A DNA stretch of 64,000 nt from the NCBI RefSeq assembly GCF_001418225.1, contig NZ_LIPT01000015.1, positions 16,459-80,458 of the forward strand, given 5' to 3'. Below, in pieces: positions 35,904-43,420 of the stretch (position 1 is the first letter of the stretch; every line of letters begins with the position of its first letter). Below the pieces are notes generated by a model. The model did no database searches and was not told the origin of the DNA. It saw only the letters and a list, made by a program, of their open reading frames with translations. Source of the stretch: Pannonibacter indicus (GTDB lineage Bacteria; Pseudomonadota; Alphaproteobacteria; Rhizobiales; Stappiaceae). Made by a program: the position numbers and the translations under genes.

Positions 35904-36716
35904 ATGCGCCTGACAGTCCGCCACACGACGCATTACCGTTATGACACCCCGCTTGCCAATGCGATGCAGCAGTTGCGGCTGACCCCGCCATCCTGCGCAG
36001 GCCAGACGATCCTTGACTGGCGTATCGAAGCGCCAGGCATGGACCGGGCCACCACCTACCGGGATGCCTTCGGCAATCTGGTGCATATGGTCTCCAGCCG
36101 CGAAGCGCTGGAGGCCGTCACCATCACCGCCTCCGGCACGGTGGAAACCACCGACCTCAACGGCGTTCTGGGCGAGGAGCCCGTGGAGACGCCGGTGCGG
36201 ATCTACACCCGCGTCACGCCGCTGACAGAGGCCAACAACGCGATCCGCAAGCTCTCCGGCCTGCTGACGCCAGAAGACCAGATCGGCGGCTGCCATGCGC
36301 TGATGCACGCGATCCGCGACAAGGTGGCCTACAAAGTGGGCGTCACCGAAACCCATGCCACGGCCATTCAGGTGCTCGCCGCCGGGGAAGGCGTGTGCCA
36401 GGACCATGCACACATCTTCATCGCCGCCGCCCGCGCGGCCGGGGTTCCCGCCCGCTATGTCTCGGGCTATCTGCTTCTGGACGAGGATCAGGAGTCCGAA
36501 GCTCATCACGCATGGGCCGAGGCCTATGTCGAGGGGCTGGGCTGGGTCGGCTTTGACGTTTCCAATGCGATTTGCCCGACCGAGCGCTATATCCGCTTGA
36601 CGGCCGGGCTGGACTCGCGTTCCGCTGCTCCGATACGCGGCATCCGGTTCGGCGGCATGGAAGAAAACCTCAATGTCGAGGTTGATGTCACCCGCGCCGG
36701 AAGCCAGCAACAATAA
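35904..36716 (+). CDS. Transglutaminase-like cysteine protease-fold protein
   Basis: 270-residue protein with an N-terminal BTLCP-like beta domain (LTVRHTTHYRYDTPLANAMQ) and a transglutaminase core. The triad is visible: C165 in EGVCQDHAH, H202 in HHAWAEAYVEG and D218 in WVGFDVSN. No signal peptide is seen, so it acts in the cytoplasm, probably hydrolysing or forming amide bonds. It follows the alpha-E gene by 36 bp and precedes Anbu by 40 bp. Its ribosome site is AGGAG ten bases upstream. Confidence 0.92.
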   Translation: MRLTVRHTTHYRYDTPLANAMQQLRLTPPSCAGQTILDWRIEAPGMDRATTYRDAFGNLVHMVSSREALEAVTITASGTVETTDLNGVLGEEPVETPVRIYTRVTPLTEANNAIRKLSGLLTPEDQIGGCHALMHAIRDKVAYKVGVTETHATAIQVLAAGEGVCQDHAHIFIAAARAAGVPARYVSGYLLLDEDQESEAHHAWAEAYVEGLGWVGFDVSNAICPTERYIRLTAGLDSRSAAPIRGIRFGGMEENLNVEVDVTRAGSQQQ

Positions 36717-36756
36717 CAGGCCGAAGCGGCCGGATGATGAAGCGGACCCCCTTGCC

Positions 36757-37488
36757 GTGACTTACTGCGTTGGCCTCAAACTTGACCGTGGTCTCGTCTT
36801 TGCTGCCGACACCCGCACCAATGCGGGTGTCGATAATATCGCCACCTTCAAGAAGCTGCATGTCTGGGAAGAGCCGGGCGAGCGTGTCTTCACCCTGCTG
36901 ACCGCCGGCAATCTCGCCATCACCCAGTCGGTGGTGTCGATCCTGTCCGAACAGATCGCCTCGCCCACCCTCAACAAGACCAATCTGATGAGCGTGGACA
37001 CCATGTTCCAGGCGGCCCGGCTTGTCGGGCAGGCTGTGCGGGATGTGCGGGCGCTGGATGGCGATGCACTGGCGGCAAGCGCGGAGAGTTTCTTCGTCAC
37101 CTTCGTCTTCGGCGGCCAGATCAAGGGCGAGGCGCCACGCCTGTTCCAGATCTATTCGGCTGGCAACTTCATCGAGGCCACCGACGACACCATGTTCTTC
37201 CAGATCGGCGAGCACAAATATGGCAAGCCGATCCTCGACCGTGTGACCCGCCGCGACATGCGCCTTGGTGAAGCGGCCAAGATGGTACTGCTGTCCTTCG
37301 ATTCCACCCTGCGCTCGAACCTGTCGGTCGGCATGCCCATCGACCTGATGCTCTACAACACCGACAGCTTCACCGCCCACCGCCAGAAGCGCATCGACCG
37401 CGAAGACCCCTATTTCCAGACGCTTTCCTCGGAATGGTCCAACGCCCTGCGCAAGGCGTTCACGGAAATTCCGGAGTTCGAGATCTGA
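36757..37488 (+). CDS. Anbu (bacterial proteasome homologue) peptidase
   Basis: Ntn-hydrolase of the Anbu family, related to HslV and proteasome beta subunits. I place the start at GTG 36757, giving a 243-residue protein that reads M-TYCVGLKL. Removal of Met exposes the catalytic Thr that Anbu proteins need, and the following GLVFAADTRTNAGVDNI and TLLTAGNLAITQ are conserved. Longer readings from 36673 add a 28-residue, Pro/Asn-rich extension that overlaps the transglutaminase gene and would bury the Thr. The ribosome site of the GTG is weak. It is the last gene of the operon. Confidence 0.9.
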   Translation: MTYCVGLKLDRGLVFAADTRTNAGVDNIATFKKLHVWEEPGERVFTLLTAGNLAITQSVVSILSEQIASPTLNKTNLMSVDTMFQAARLVGQAVRDVRALDGDALAASAESFFVTFVFGGQIKGEAPRLFQIYSAGNFIEATDDTMFFQIGEHKYGKPILDRVTRRDMRLGEAAKMVLLSFDSTLRSNLSVGMPIDLMLYNTDSFTAHRQKRIDREDPYFQTLSSEWSNALRKAFTEIPEFEI

Positions 37489-37548
37489 GGCGCCGGACGC
37501 TGGATTGCTACGGCTGTGCCTTGGGCATTCGGCCTTTCTTCCTCCACC

Positions 37549-37655
37549 GTCCCGGCCTTGTGCCGGGACCTGTCAGGGACGAGTGGCGTCAGATTGAAAG
37601 TAGAAGAACTTGACCGGAAGTGCGCCCATCACAGGCCCCGGCACAAGGCCGGGGC
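37549..37655. repeat. Pair of GTCCCGGC/GCCGGGAC-type palindromes in inverted orientation
   Basis: GTCCCGGC-CTTGT-GCCGGGAC at 37549-37569 and GCCCCGGC-ACAAG-GCCGGGGC at 37635-37655. The loops are reverse complements of each other, so the two copies lie head to head about 65 bp apart. Confidence 0.7.
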
Positions 37656-37802
37656 GGCGCGGAGTGTGGCGAGAGGCAGTGCTCACACACAGATTCAAGC
37701 GGTTGAGAAACAGATTCAACGCGTTTGAAACCTGGCTCAACGTGCTGCGAGTTTGATTCCGGTCATGCCCTCAACCTACTGAATTCAAACCGCTTTTGCC
37801 TT

Positions 37803-37902
37803 ATACCAAGGCTTTCGATGCTGACGCATCACGCCTTGAAAATGCACAAGCGCCGTACGGGCTTAACCAATGCTTGATGAGTCAAGCTCATCAAACATTG
37901 GT
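37803..37902. repeat. Two-hairpin dispersed repeat, copy B
   Basis: 100-bp homologue of the element at 28757-28856. Hairpin 1 is CAAGGC/GCCTTG (37807-37812, 37833-37838) with inner GATGC/GCATC. Hairpin 2 is ACCAATG..TTGATGA / TCATCAA..CATTGGT (37866-37880, 37888-37902). The second stem differs from copy A at many positions yet still pairs. The outer ends ATACCAA and TTGGTAT are also inverted repeats. It ends one base before the ATP12 stop codon. Confidence 0.85.
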
Positions 37903-37903
37903 A

Positions 37904-38680
37904 TTATCCACGACCTAGGATCAGCGCGGCGGCGTCGAACTCGGTCTTCTTGTAGGTGCGGATGCGGCGGGCCTCGGTGTCCTCGCCCCAGAGTTCGGCG
38001 TTCCAGTCCTCGTCCACATGGGCTGCGGCCCAGAGGTCTTCGGCGCCATGGTTGCGGCGGGCGAGAAGCAGGGCGATGACGGCCGAACCGGTGACGCTGG
38101 TCACCGTGTGCAGAGCGGCGAGTTCCAGCGCCGTAAAACCATCCAGCGCCTTGCGGAAAGCGGCCACCAGCGCCTCGTCCTGCGGCACATGCATGATGCC
38201 GCAGGACAGGCGGAAACGGCCGCCGAGTTCGGCTTCTGCGGCAGCCAGCAGCGGGTCCCAGCTCTGGCGCTGGCGTTCGGTCAAGCGCTCCGGCTCGCTG
38301 GCGCGGTAGCACAGGGCATCATTGCCGGCATAACGGGAGATCTCGTCCGCGACCTCCGCAAAGCGGGCCCCGACCGCATCGATCGCCGCATTGGCGATAC
38401 GGGTCAGCGGCATGATGCCGGGGTTGATCACCTTTTCCTGCGCCTGCCATTCGGCAGCAACTGCGGCAGCAATGCGGGCATCGGGCAGAAGCAGCGGTTT
38501 GCGGCCCGGTGTCTTCACCGCGCGGCCATCCAGCAGCACTGCGTGCCCCCCCTCAGCGGGCGCGGATGAAGCAACATCATAGAAGCGCTTGGGCAGTTCC
38601 CGGCGCGAGAGTTCCTTGGCCCGCTCGACCGGATCATATTTGGCAAGGTCCGCGTGGATCTCTTCAAAGATATCGCGCAT
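37904..38680 (-). CDS. ATP12 family F1-ATPase assembly chaperone
   Basis: 258-residue member of the ATP12 family, whose mitochondrial members chaperone the alpha subunit of F1-ATPase; this family is found in alphaproteobacteria. Signatures are RFYDVASSAPAEGGHAVLLD, GRAVKTPGRKPLLLP, VAAEWQAQEKVINPGIMPLT and DALCYRASEPERL followed by WDPLL. The start overlaps the HAD phosphatase stop as TGATG, so the two are coupled. The downstream end abuts the two-hairpin repeat. Its function in bacteria is by homology only. Confidence 0.92.
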   Translation of the reverse strand: MRDIFEEIHADLAKYDPVERAKELSRRELPKRFYDVASSAPAEGGHAVLLDGRAVKTPGRKPLLLPDARIAAAVAAEWQAQEKVINPGIMPLTRIANAAIDAVGARFAEVADEISRYAGNDALCYRASEPERLTERQRQSWDPLLAAAEAELGGRFRLSCGIMHVPQDEALVAAFRKALDGFTALELAALHTVTSVTGSAVIALLLARRNHGAEDLWAAAHVDEDWNAELWGEDTEARRIRTYKKTEFDAAALILGRG

Positions 38681-39360
38681 CAGAGTGTCTCCAGTGTCCA
38701 GCCGAGGCAGCGGGCAATCGCGCCGTCGATTTCGTCAAATTGGCCGATCACCGCATGGGCCCCTGCCCCATGCAGCAGGTCCGCCGTGTGATAGCCCCAG
38801 GACACGCCGACGGCGAGCGCACCGGCGGCCCGGGCCATTTCCATGTCAAAGCTGGTGTCGCCGATCATCACCGTGCGCAGGGGCTCGGCGCCCGTCTCGC
38901 CCATGGCCCTCAGCACCATGTCCGGATGCGGCTTGGAGGGGCTGGTGTCGGCGGTCTGGATGGTGATGAAGCGGCCTTCCAGATCATGCAGTTTCAGCAT
39001 GTGGTCCACACCGCGCCGGGCCTTGCCGGTGGCGATGCCCAGCAGCACGTCATCGCGCGCGCCAAGGCGCAGGATGGCCTCCCTTGCACCCGGATAAAGC
39101 GGATCATGATCCAGCCCCGCCTCACGGCGGCTGCGCTTGGAGGCCCGGTAGGCTTCGGACATCATCGCCACCTTGCCGCGGTGATCGGGCCCCACCAAAC
39201 GGGCGAAGGCCTGTTCCAGCGACAGGCCGACGATGGACAGCGCCTCCTTGCGGCCCGGCATCGGCAGGCCGGCGGCGGCAAAGCCAACCTCAAGCCCGTG
39301 CAGGATGGTCTCCTGGCTGTCGATCAGCGTGCCGTCGCAGTCAAAGATCACAAGATACAT
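38680..39360 (-). CDS. HAD-superfamily hydrolase (phosphoglycolate-phosphatase-like)
   Basis: 226-residue HAD hydrolase, subfamily IA. The nucleophile motif is FDCDGTLIDS (D7, D9); motif II lies in GIATGKARRG; motif III is SKPHPD; and motif IV is MIGDTSFDMEMA. A helical cap sits between motifs I and II. Substrate cannot be told from sequence; similar genes are named gph but many act on other phosphates. It lies 15 bp after rluC and overlaps the ATP12 gene by one base, in a conserved alphaproteobacterial cluster. Confidence 0.88.
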   Translation of the reverse strand: MYLVIFDCDGTLIDSQETILHGLEVGFAAAGLPMPGRKEALSIVGLSLEQAFARLVGPDHRGKVAMMSEAYRASKRSRREAGLDHDPLYPGAREAILRLGARDDVLLGIATGKARRGVDHMLKLHDLEGRFITIQTADTSPSKPHPDMVLRAMGETGAEPLRTVMIGDTSFDMEMARAAGALAVGVSWGYHTADLLHGAGAHAVIGQFDEIDGAIARCLGWTLETL

Positions 39361-39375
39361 GGGCCGCCCCGGTCG

Positions 39376-40377
39376 TCAGTCTTCCTCGTCCAGCTCCGGA
39401 ACATAATCGGCCACATCAAAGCCGAGCAGGTTCCAGGTCTGCTGCATGTGCGGGGGCAGCGGCGCGGAGACGTCAATCTTCCCGTGACCCGAGGGGTGCG
39501 GAATGATGATGCGCCGGGCCAGCAGGTGCAGGCGGTTCTGGATGCCGCCGGGCAGCTCCCAGTTCTCCACGTTGAAATACTTGTCGTCCCCGATGATCGG
39601 GTGATGGATGTGGGCGGCATGAGCGCGCAGCTGATGGGTGCGGCCGGTCACCGGCTTCATGGTCACCCAGGACAGTTTCTGCGCCGACTGTTCCACCACA
39701 TTGTAGAGCGACACCGCGTGCTGGGCCTCGTCCTCGCCATGACGGGCAATGCGCATGCGCTCCTCGCTCTCGTCACGGGCGAGATAGGTGGAGATGCGGC
39801 CCTGCTTGGGCTTCGGCACGCCGGCCAGCATCGCCCAGTAGATCTTGCGGGTATTGCGGTGGCGGAAGGACTTGGTCAGCTCCTGCGCGGCAAGGCGGGT
39901 CTTGGCGACGAGGATGATGCCGGAGGTTTCCCGGTCCAGCCGGTGCACGAGGCGCGGCTTGTTGCCCTTGCTGTCGGTGAAGGCATCCAGCATGCCATCG
40001 AGATGGCGGCGCAGGCCCGAACCGCCCTGCACGGCAAGACCGGCGGGCTTGTTCAGCACCATCACCATGCTGTCCTCGAACAGCAACATGTCCTCGATGG
40101 CCTTGCGGTCGTCATCAATGAGCTTGGTGGACTTCGGCCGGGCGTTCTTGCGGTCGTCCGCCTCGATTTCGATGCCGAGCGGCGGGATGCGCACGCTCTG
40201 CCCGGCAGCGAGGCGCGTGGCGCTTTCGGCGCGCTTGCCGTCGACGCGCACCTGACCGGTGCGCAGCAGCTTCTGCAGGTGGCCAAAGCCAAGGCCCGGA
40301 AAATGGACCTTGAACCAACGGTCGAGGCGCATGCCAGCCTCATCGGCGGACACGGTCTTGAGTTCAATAGCGGACAT
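39376..40377 (-). CDS. rluC: RluC/RluD-family 23S rRNA pseudouridine synthase
   Basis: 333-residue pseudouridine synthase. An S4 RNA-binding domain occupies about 10-75 (AGMRLDRWFKVHFPGLGFGH), followed by the catalytic domain. The nucleophilic Asp is in PRLVHRLDRETSGIILVAK, and the GRTHQLRAHAAHIHHPIIGD block is typical. The start at ATG 40377 matches the family N-terminus; the longer reading adds 18 residues. RluC modifies positions 955, 2504 and 2580 in E. coli 23S rRNA; the exact sites here are not known. It is in a run of minus-strand genes between crcB and the HAD gene. Confidence 0.92.
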   Translation of the reverse strand: MSAIELKTVSADEAGMRLDRWFKVHFPGLGFGHLQKLLRTGQVRVDGKRAESATRLAAGQSVRIPPLGIEIEADDRKNARPKSTKLIDDDRKAIEDMLLFEDSMVMVLNKPAGLAVQGGSGLRRHLDGMLDAFTDSKGNKPRLVHRLDRETSGIILVAKTRLAAQELTKSFRHRNTRKIYWAMLAGVPKPKQGRISTYLARDESEERMRIARHGEDEAQHAVSLYNVVEQSAQKLSWVTMKPVTGRTHQLRAHAAHIHHPIIGDDKYFNVENWELPGGIQNRLHLLARRIIIPHPSGHGKIDVSAPLPPHMQQTWNLLGFDVADYVPELDEED

Positions 40378-40555
40378 ATGGATCTCGTTCTGGCGCTTGC
40401 CCGGCTCGGAGCGGGTATCCGGGACGGCCAATCGCGGCGCGTCAAACCGGCCCGGCAGGGCGCAGCTGTTGTTGTGCTCCTCTTAAGCGTCCTTGGCCCG
40501 CATGGGAAGAGATTTCGCAGATCAAGAGCGTCACAAGGTCCGAAAGGTCACGGTT

Positions 40556-40939
40556 TCAGGCTCCAACACTGCGCGCGATGGCGAGGCCAGCGAAGACCGC
40601 AAGAATGGAAAGGACGACCGACAGGACCAGATAGAGCAGTGCCATATGCACGGCCCCCTTCTCCCACAGCAGCGCCATGTCCAGCGAGAAGGCGGAAAAG
40701 GTGGTGAAGCCGCCGAGGATGCCGGTCGCCACGAAAAGCCGCAGCCCGGCTGACGTGCCGGGATTGTAACGCAGCAGCCAGCCGATGAAGAGGCCCATGA
40801 TGAGCGATCCGGCCACATTCACCGTCAGCGTGCCATAGGGAAAATTCGGCCCGAGCCAGCGCAGGGTCAGGAGGTTCACCCCGTGCCGGAGCGCTGCACC
40901 AATACCGCCGCCGAGCGCGACGATCAAAAAACTGCTCAT
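40556..40939 (-). CDS. crcB: CrcB/Fluc fluoride channel
   Basis: Inner-membrane fluoride exporter of 127 residues with four transmembrane helices. Family hallmarks are GGGIGAALRHGVN at the N-terminus, FPYGTLTVNVAGSLIMG, and GILGGFTTFSAFSLD, which includes the Phe box and the central Na+-binding break. It functions as an antiparallel dimer. The ATG 40939 lies 4 bp after the patatin stop, so the genes are co-transcribed. No fluoride riboswitch was seen upstream. Confidence 0.95.
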   Translation of the reverse strand: MSSFLIVALGGGIGAALRHGVNLLTLRWLGPNFPYGTLTVNVAGSLIMGLFIGWLLRYNPGTSAGLRLFVATGILGGFTTFSAFSLDMALLWEKGAVHMALLYLVLSVVLSILAVFAGLAIARSVGA

Positions 40940-40943
40940 TCTT

Positions 40944-43337
40944 TCAACCTTCCTGCGGAAGCGGCTCCTCTGCTTCCGTAACGCCGGCCTCACTGATCCG
41001 TTCCTCGATCAGGCGCCGCACCGCTGGAATCAATTCGGGATCTGCTTTCAGATGCGCGGCCTCTTCATCGACGATGGCCAGAAACAGATTGCGCTTCAGC
41101 CGCTGTTCTTCGGCCGGGGCGAGCAACCGGTTGCCGATGGAGGAGCGGACGATGCGCGTCAGCCGGTCCGCCGCCGTCAGCCGGCCCCAGAGATAGTCAT
41201 GCTCGCGCCAGGAGCGGTTGAAGAAGGCACCGAAGGTGTTGAGCGCCGATCCCTTCAGCACGAAGCCCTCATCCAGCAGGGAACTGGCGTCCCGCGGACT
41301 GATCCGGTCGATCAGCGTTTCGTTGACTTCCGAAAAGTCCGTGCGCTGGAAGACGGGCAGCGTCACCAGATCATAGAAGGCAAAGCCCACATAGGCGCGC
41401 GTCAGATCCTGCCGCAGGCCCGGCACGAGGTAGGTGAAGGTCATCACCGCGAAAATATCATCCTGCAGCCGGTCGAGATCCCCCAGCCGCATGTGGCCGC
41501 GGATCGCGGCAAGGACCATCTCCATGGCCTCAGGCCCGTCATCCTTGGCAAGTCCGGCTGCCAGTTCGCAAATGTCTTGCGGATAGGCCGCCGCGTTCCA
41601 GCAGCGCAGCAGCATGTCGATCTGTTCGTAGAGTTCCCGCTTCAGAGCATCCAGATCATCCGGCTTCTGCACCGCCACGTCCTGGCTGCGGGACTGGTAG
41701 AAGCTGTTGAGACGGCGCACCACGAAGCGCAGGCGGCGGATGCGGTAATCCACATCAAGCCCCTTCAGCAGGCTGATCATGGCCTGCGAGGAGCCGAAAT
41801 TGCCCGCCTCCATGGCCTCCGGCAGACCAGCCTTGAGGCGGGAGAGCACACCGTCCAGATCCAGCTCCGCCCCTGCCCTTGCGGCCAGCTCGCAGATCAG
41901 TCCTGCCAGCCGCTCGGCCAGCGCCTCCACCTTCAGGGTCTGATAGCTGAGATAGGCATAGCCCGCCTGCACATGGGCGGCCTCATTCGCCTTCACCCGG
42001 CAGCGGGTCAGCTCATTGATGGTCAGCGGCTGGCTGGAGGCGGCCGGCAGTATGCGCCCGACCTCCGCCTCCACCAGCGGATCGGTGGCGGCAATCACCT
42101 CGGCCAGGCGCCGTGCCCGCCGGTTACGCGCCTCGATGGCCTTGAGGTCGTCGCCCACGGGTTCGTTGCGCGGGATATGCGCGAGCGAGGACAGGATCAC
42201 CCGGAAGAAGCCGGGCACCGTGTCACCATTTCCATTCGGTCCCACGCCCTTGCCGTTGAAGGGCACCGGGTCCACATAGACCAGCCGCCGGGCGACCTCG
42301 CGGGTGGCGGGCCGCTCGTCTATCGCCTCGATCACCGGGCCGAAAGGCTTGTTCATCACAACGCTGCCATCGACAAAGCAGCGCCGCTCCACATCATCCA
42401 CCGGCCCGCCAAGCGTACCGGACAGGAAGCTTTCGCGTGTCTCCCAGGCCTCGCCCCTCTCTGCCAGCAGTCTGTCCATTTCACCCACCGTTGCGGGCGG
42501 AAAGGCGCCGGGGAAAGAGGAAGTCGCACGGGCAGCAAAAACGAGGCCGGGAATGTGGCGCGGGGTGAAGCTGCTGTCCAGAACGCCCGGCATGCGGTGC
42601 TCGCAGGAAAAGCGCAGAATGCGCCGGTGCTCGCGCTCCTCGATGAAGGCCGGTTCATCAATGCGGATGCGCTGCCGGCGGCCGTAATAGTCGGTCAGGG
42701 TGACGAACAGCTCCAGCTTCTGTCCGCGCGGCACCAGCGTTGCGCCCTCGCGCCAGCTCGCGTCCATGGCGTGGCAGGCATCCAGCATCCAGCCGCAATA
42801 GCGCGAACCGGAGAACGGCGGCGTGAACCAGCGCGACTGGGTCAGCAACCGCAGTTTTTCCCGTGTTTCGGGGCTATCGATCTGCGCCTTGAGACCCGAG
42901 GTGATCAGCCGGTCGATCACCGGCGACATGCCACTCTTGAGATAGCGGGTGATGCCGTCCTGCGGCTGGGCAAGCCGCGTCACATCCGCATTCTCAAGCC
43001 AGAGGTCGCGGTGGGCATCCAGCGGCAGATCATGGGCGATGGCACGGGCGAGCATCACCCCGTTGACGCCGCCTGCCGATGCCCCGGCGATGGCATCCAC
43101 CACCACGCGGACATTCACGTCAGGCTCATAGGCCCACAGCAGGTCGAGATAGGCCAGTGTGGACGGCGAGAGCGTTCCGGCTGCCGTCTCCTCCGCCGCC
43201 TCCTGCGGATCGCGCGAGGCATTGAGGCTGGAGGCCTTGACCAGATTGAGGAGTTCGCGGCTGACACCATGCATGTAGATGGCAAGGGAAACGCCACCGT
43301 AGAACACGAGCGCGAGGCGGATCTCGATCTGCTTCAT
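40944..43337 (-). CDS. Large patatin-like phospholipase domain protein (DUF3376 type)
   Basis: 797-residue protein with an N-terminal patatin domain. RLALVFYGGVSLAIYMHGVS (7-26) supplies the oxyanion loop, and GASAG (85-89, nucleophile S87) the catalytic Ser. The catalytic Asp is probably in CFVDGSVVMNKPF. The C-terminal part is long and helical, with FDVDYRIRRL-like stretches typical of the patatin-related DUF3376 family. The start ATG 43337 follows GGGGA. No signal peptide is seen, so lipid cleavage would be cytoplasmic or at the inner membrane. It lies between rarA and crcB. Confidence 0.88.
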   Translation of the reverse strand: MKQIEIRLALVFYGGVSLAIYMHGVSRELLNLVKASSLNASRDPQEAAEETAAGTLSPSTLAYLDLLWAYEPDVNVRVVVDAIAGASAGGVNGVMLARAIAHDLPLDAHRDLWLENADVTRLAQPQDGITRYLKSGMSPVIDRLITSGLKAQIDSPETREKLRLLTQSRWFTPPFSGSRYCGWMLDACHAMDASWREGATLVPRGQKLELFVTLTDYYGRRQRIRIDEPAFIEEREHRRILRFSCEHRMPGVLDSSFTPRHIPGLVFAARATSSFPGAFPPATVGEMDRLLAERGEAWETRESFLSGTLGGPVDDVERRCFVDGSVVMNKPFGPVIEAIDERPATREVARRLVYVDPVPFNGKGVGPNGNGDTVPGFFRVILSSLAHIPRNEPVGDDLKAIEARNRRARRLAEVIAATDPLVEAEVGRILPAASSQPLTINELTRCRVKANEAAHVQAGYAYLSYQTLKVEALAERLAGLICELAARAGAELDLDGVLSRLKAGLPEAMEAGNFGSSQAMISLLKGLDVDYRIRRLRFVVRRLNSFYQSRSQDVAVQKPDDLDALKRELYEQIDMLLRCWNAAAYPQDICELAAGLAKDDGPEAMEMVLAAIRGHMRLGDLDRLQDDIFAVMTFTYLVPGLRQDLTRAYVGFAFYDLVTLPVFQRTDFSEVNETLIDRISPRDASSLLDEGFVLKGSALNTFGAFFNRSWREHDYLWGRLTAADRLTRIVRSSIGNRLLAPAEEQRLKRNLFLAIVDEEAAHLKADPELIPAVRRLIEERISEAGVTEAEEPLPQEG

Positions 43338-43420
43338 GGGCGAATCCCCGGACCGACAGGCCGCCAGCATCGCGCAGCCGCCCGCGGACGGCAAGGCGAA
43401 GTTAGGAGGATGTTACCGTC

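Larger units (their letters stand above)
37489..37903. other. Repeat-rich region between convergent Anbu and ATP12 genes
   Basis: 415 bp without a gene. In order it holds two GC palindromes, a cluster of ATTCAA-type motifs (37691-37795) and a two-hairpin repeat reaching the ATP12 stop. Such crowding is unusual compared with the other spacers of the window. Confidence 0.7.
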
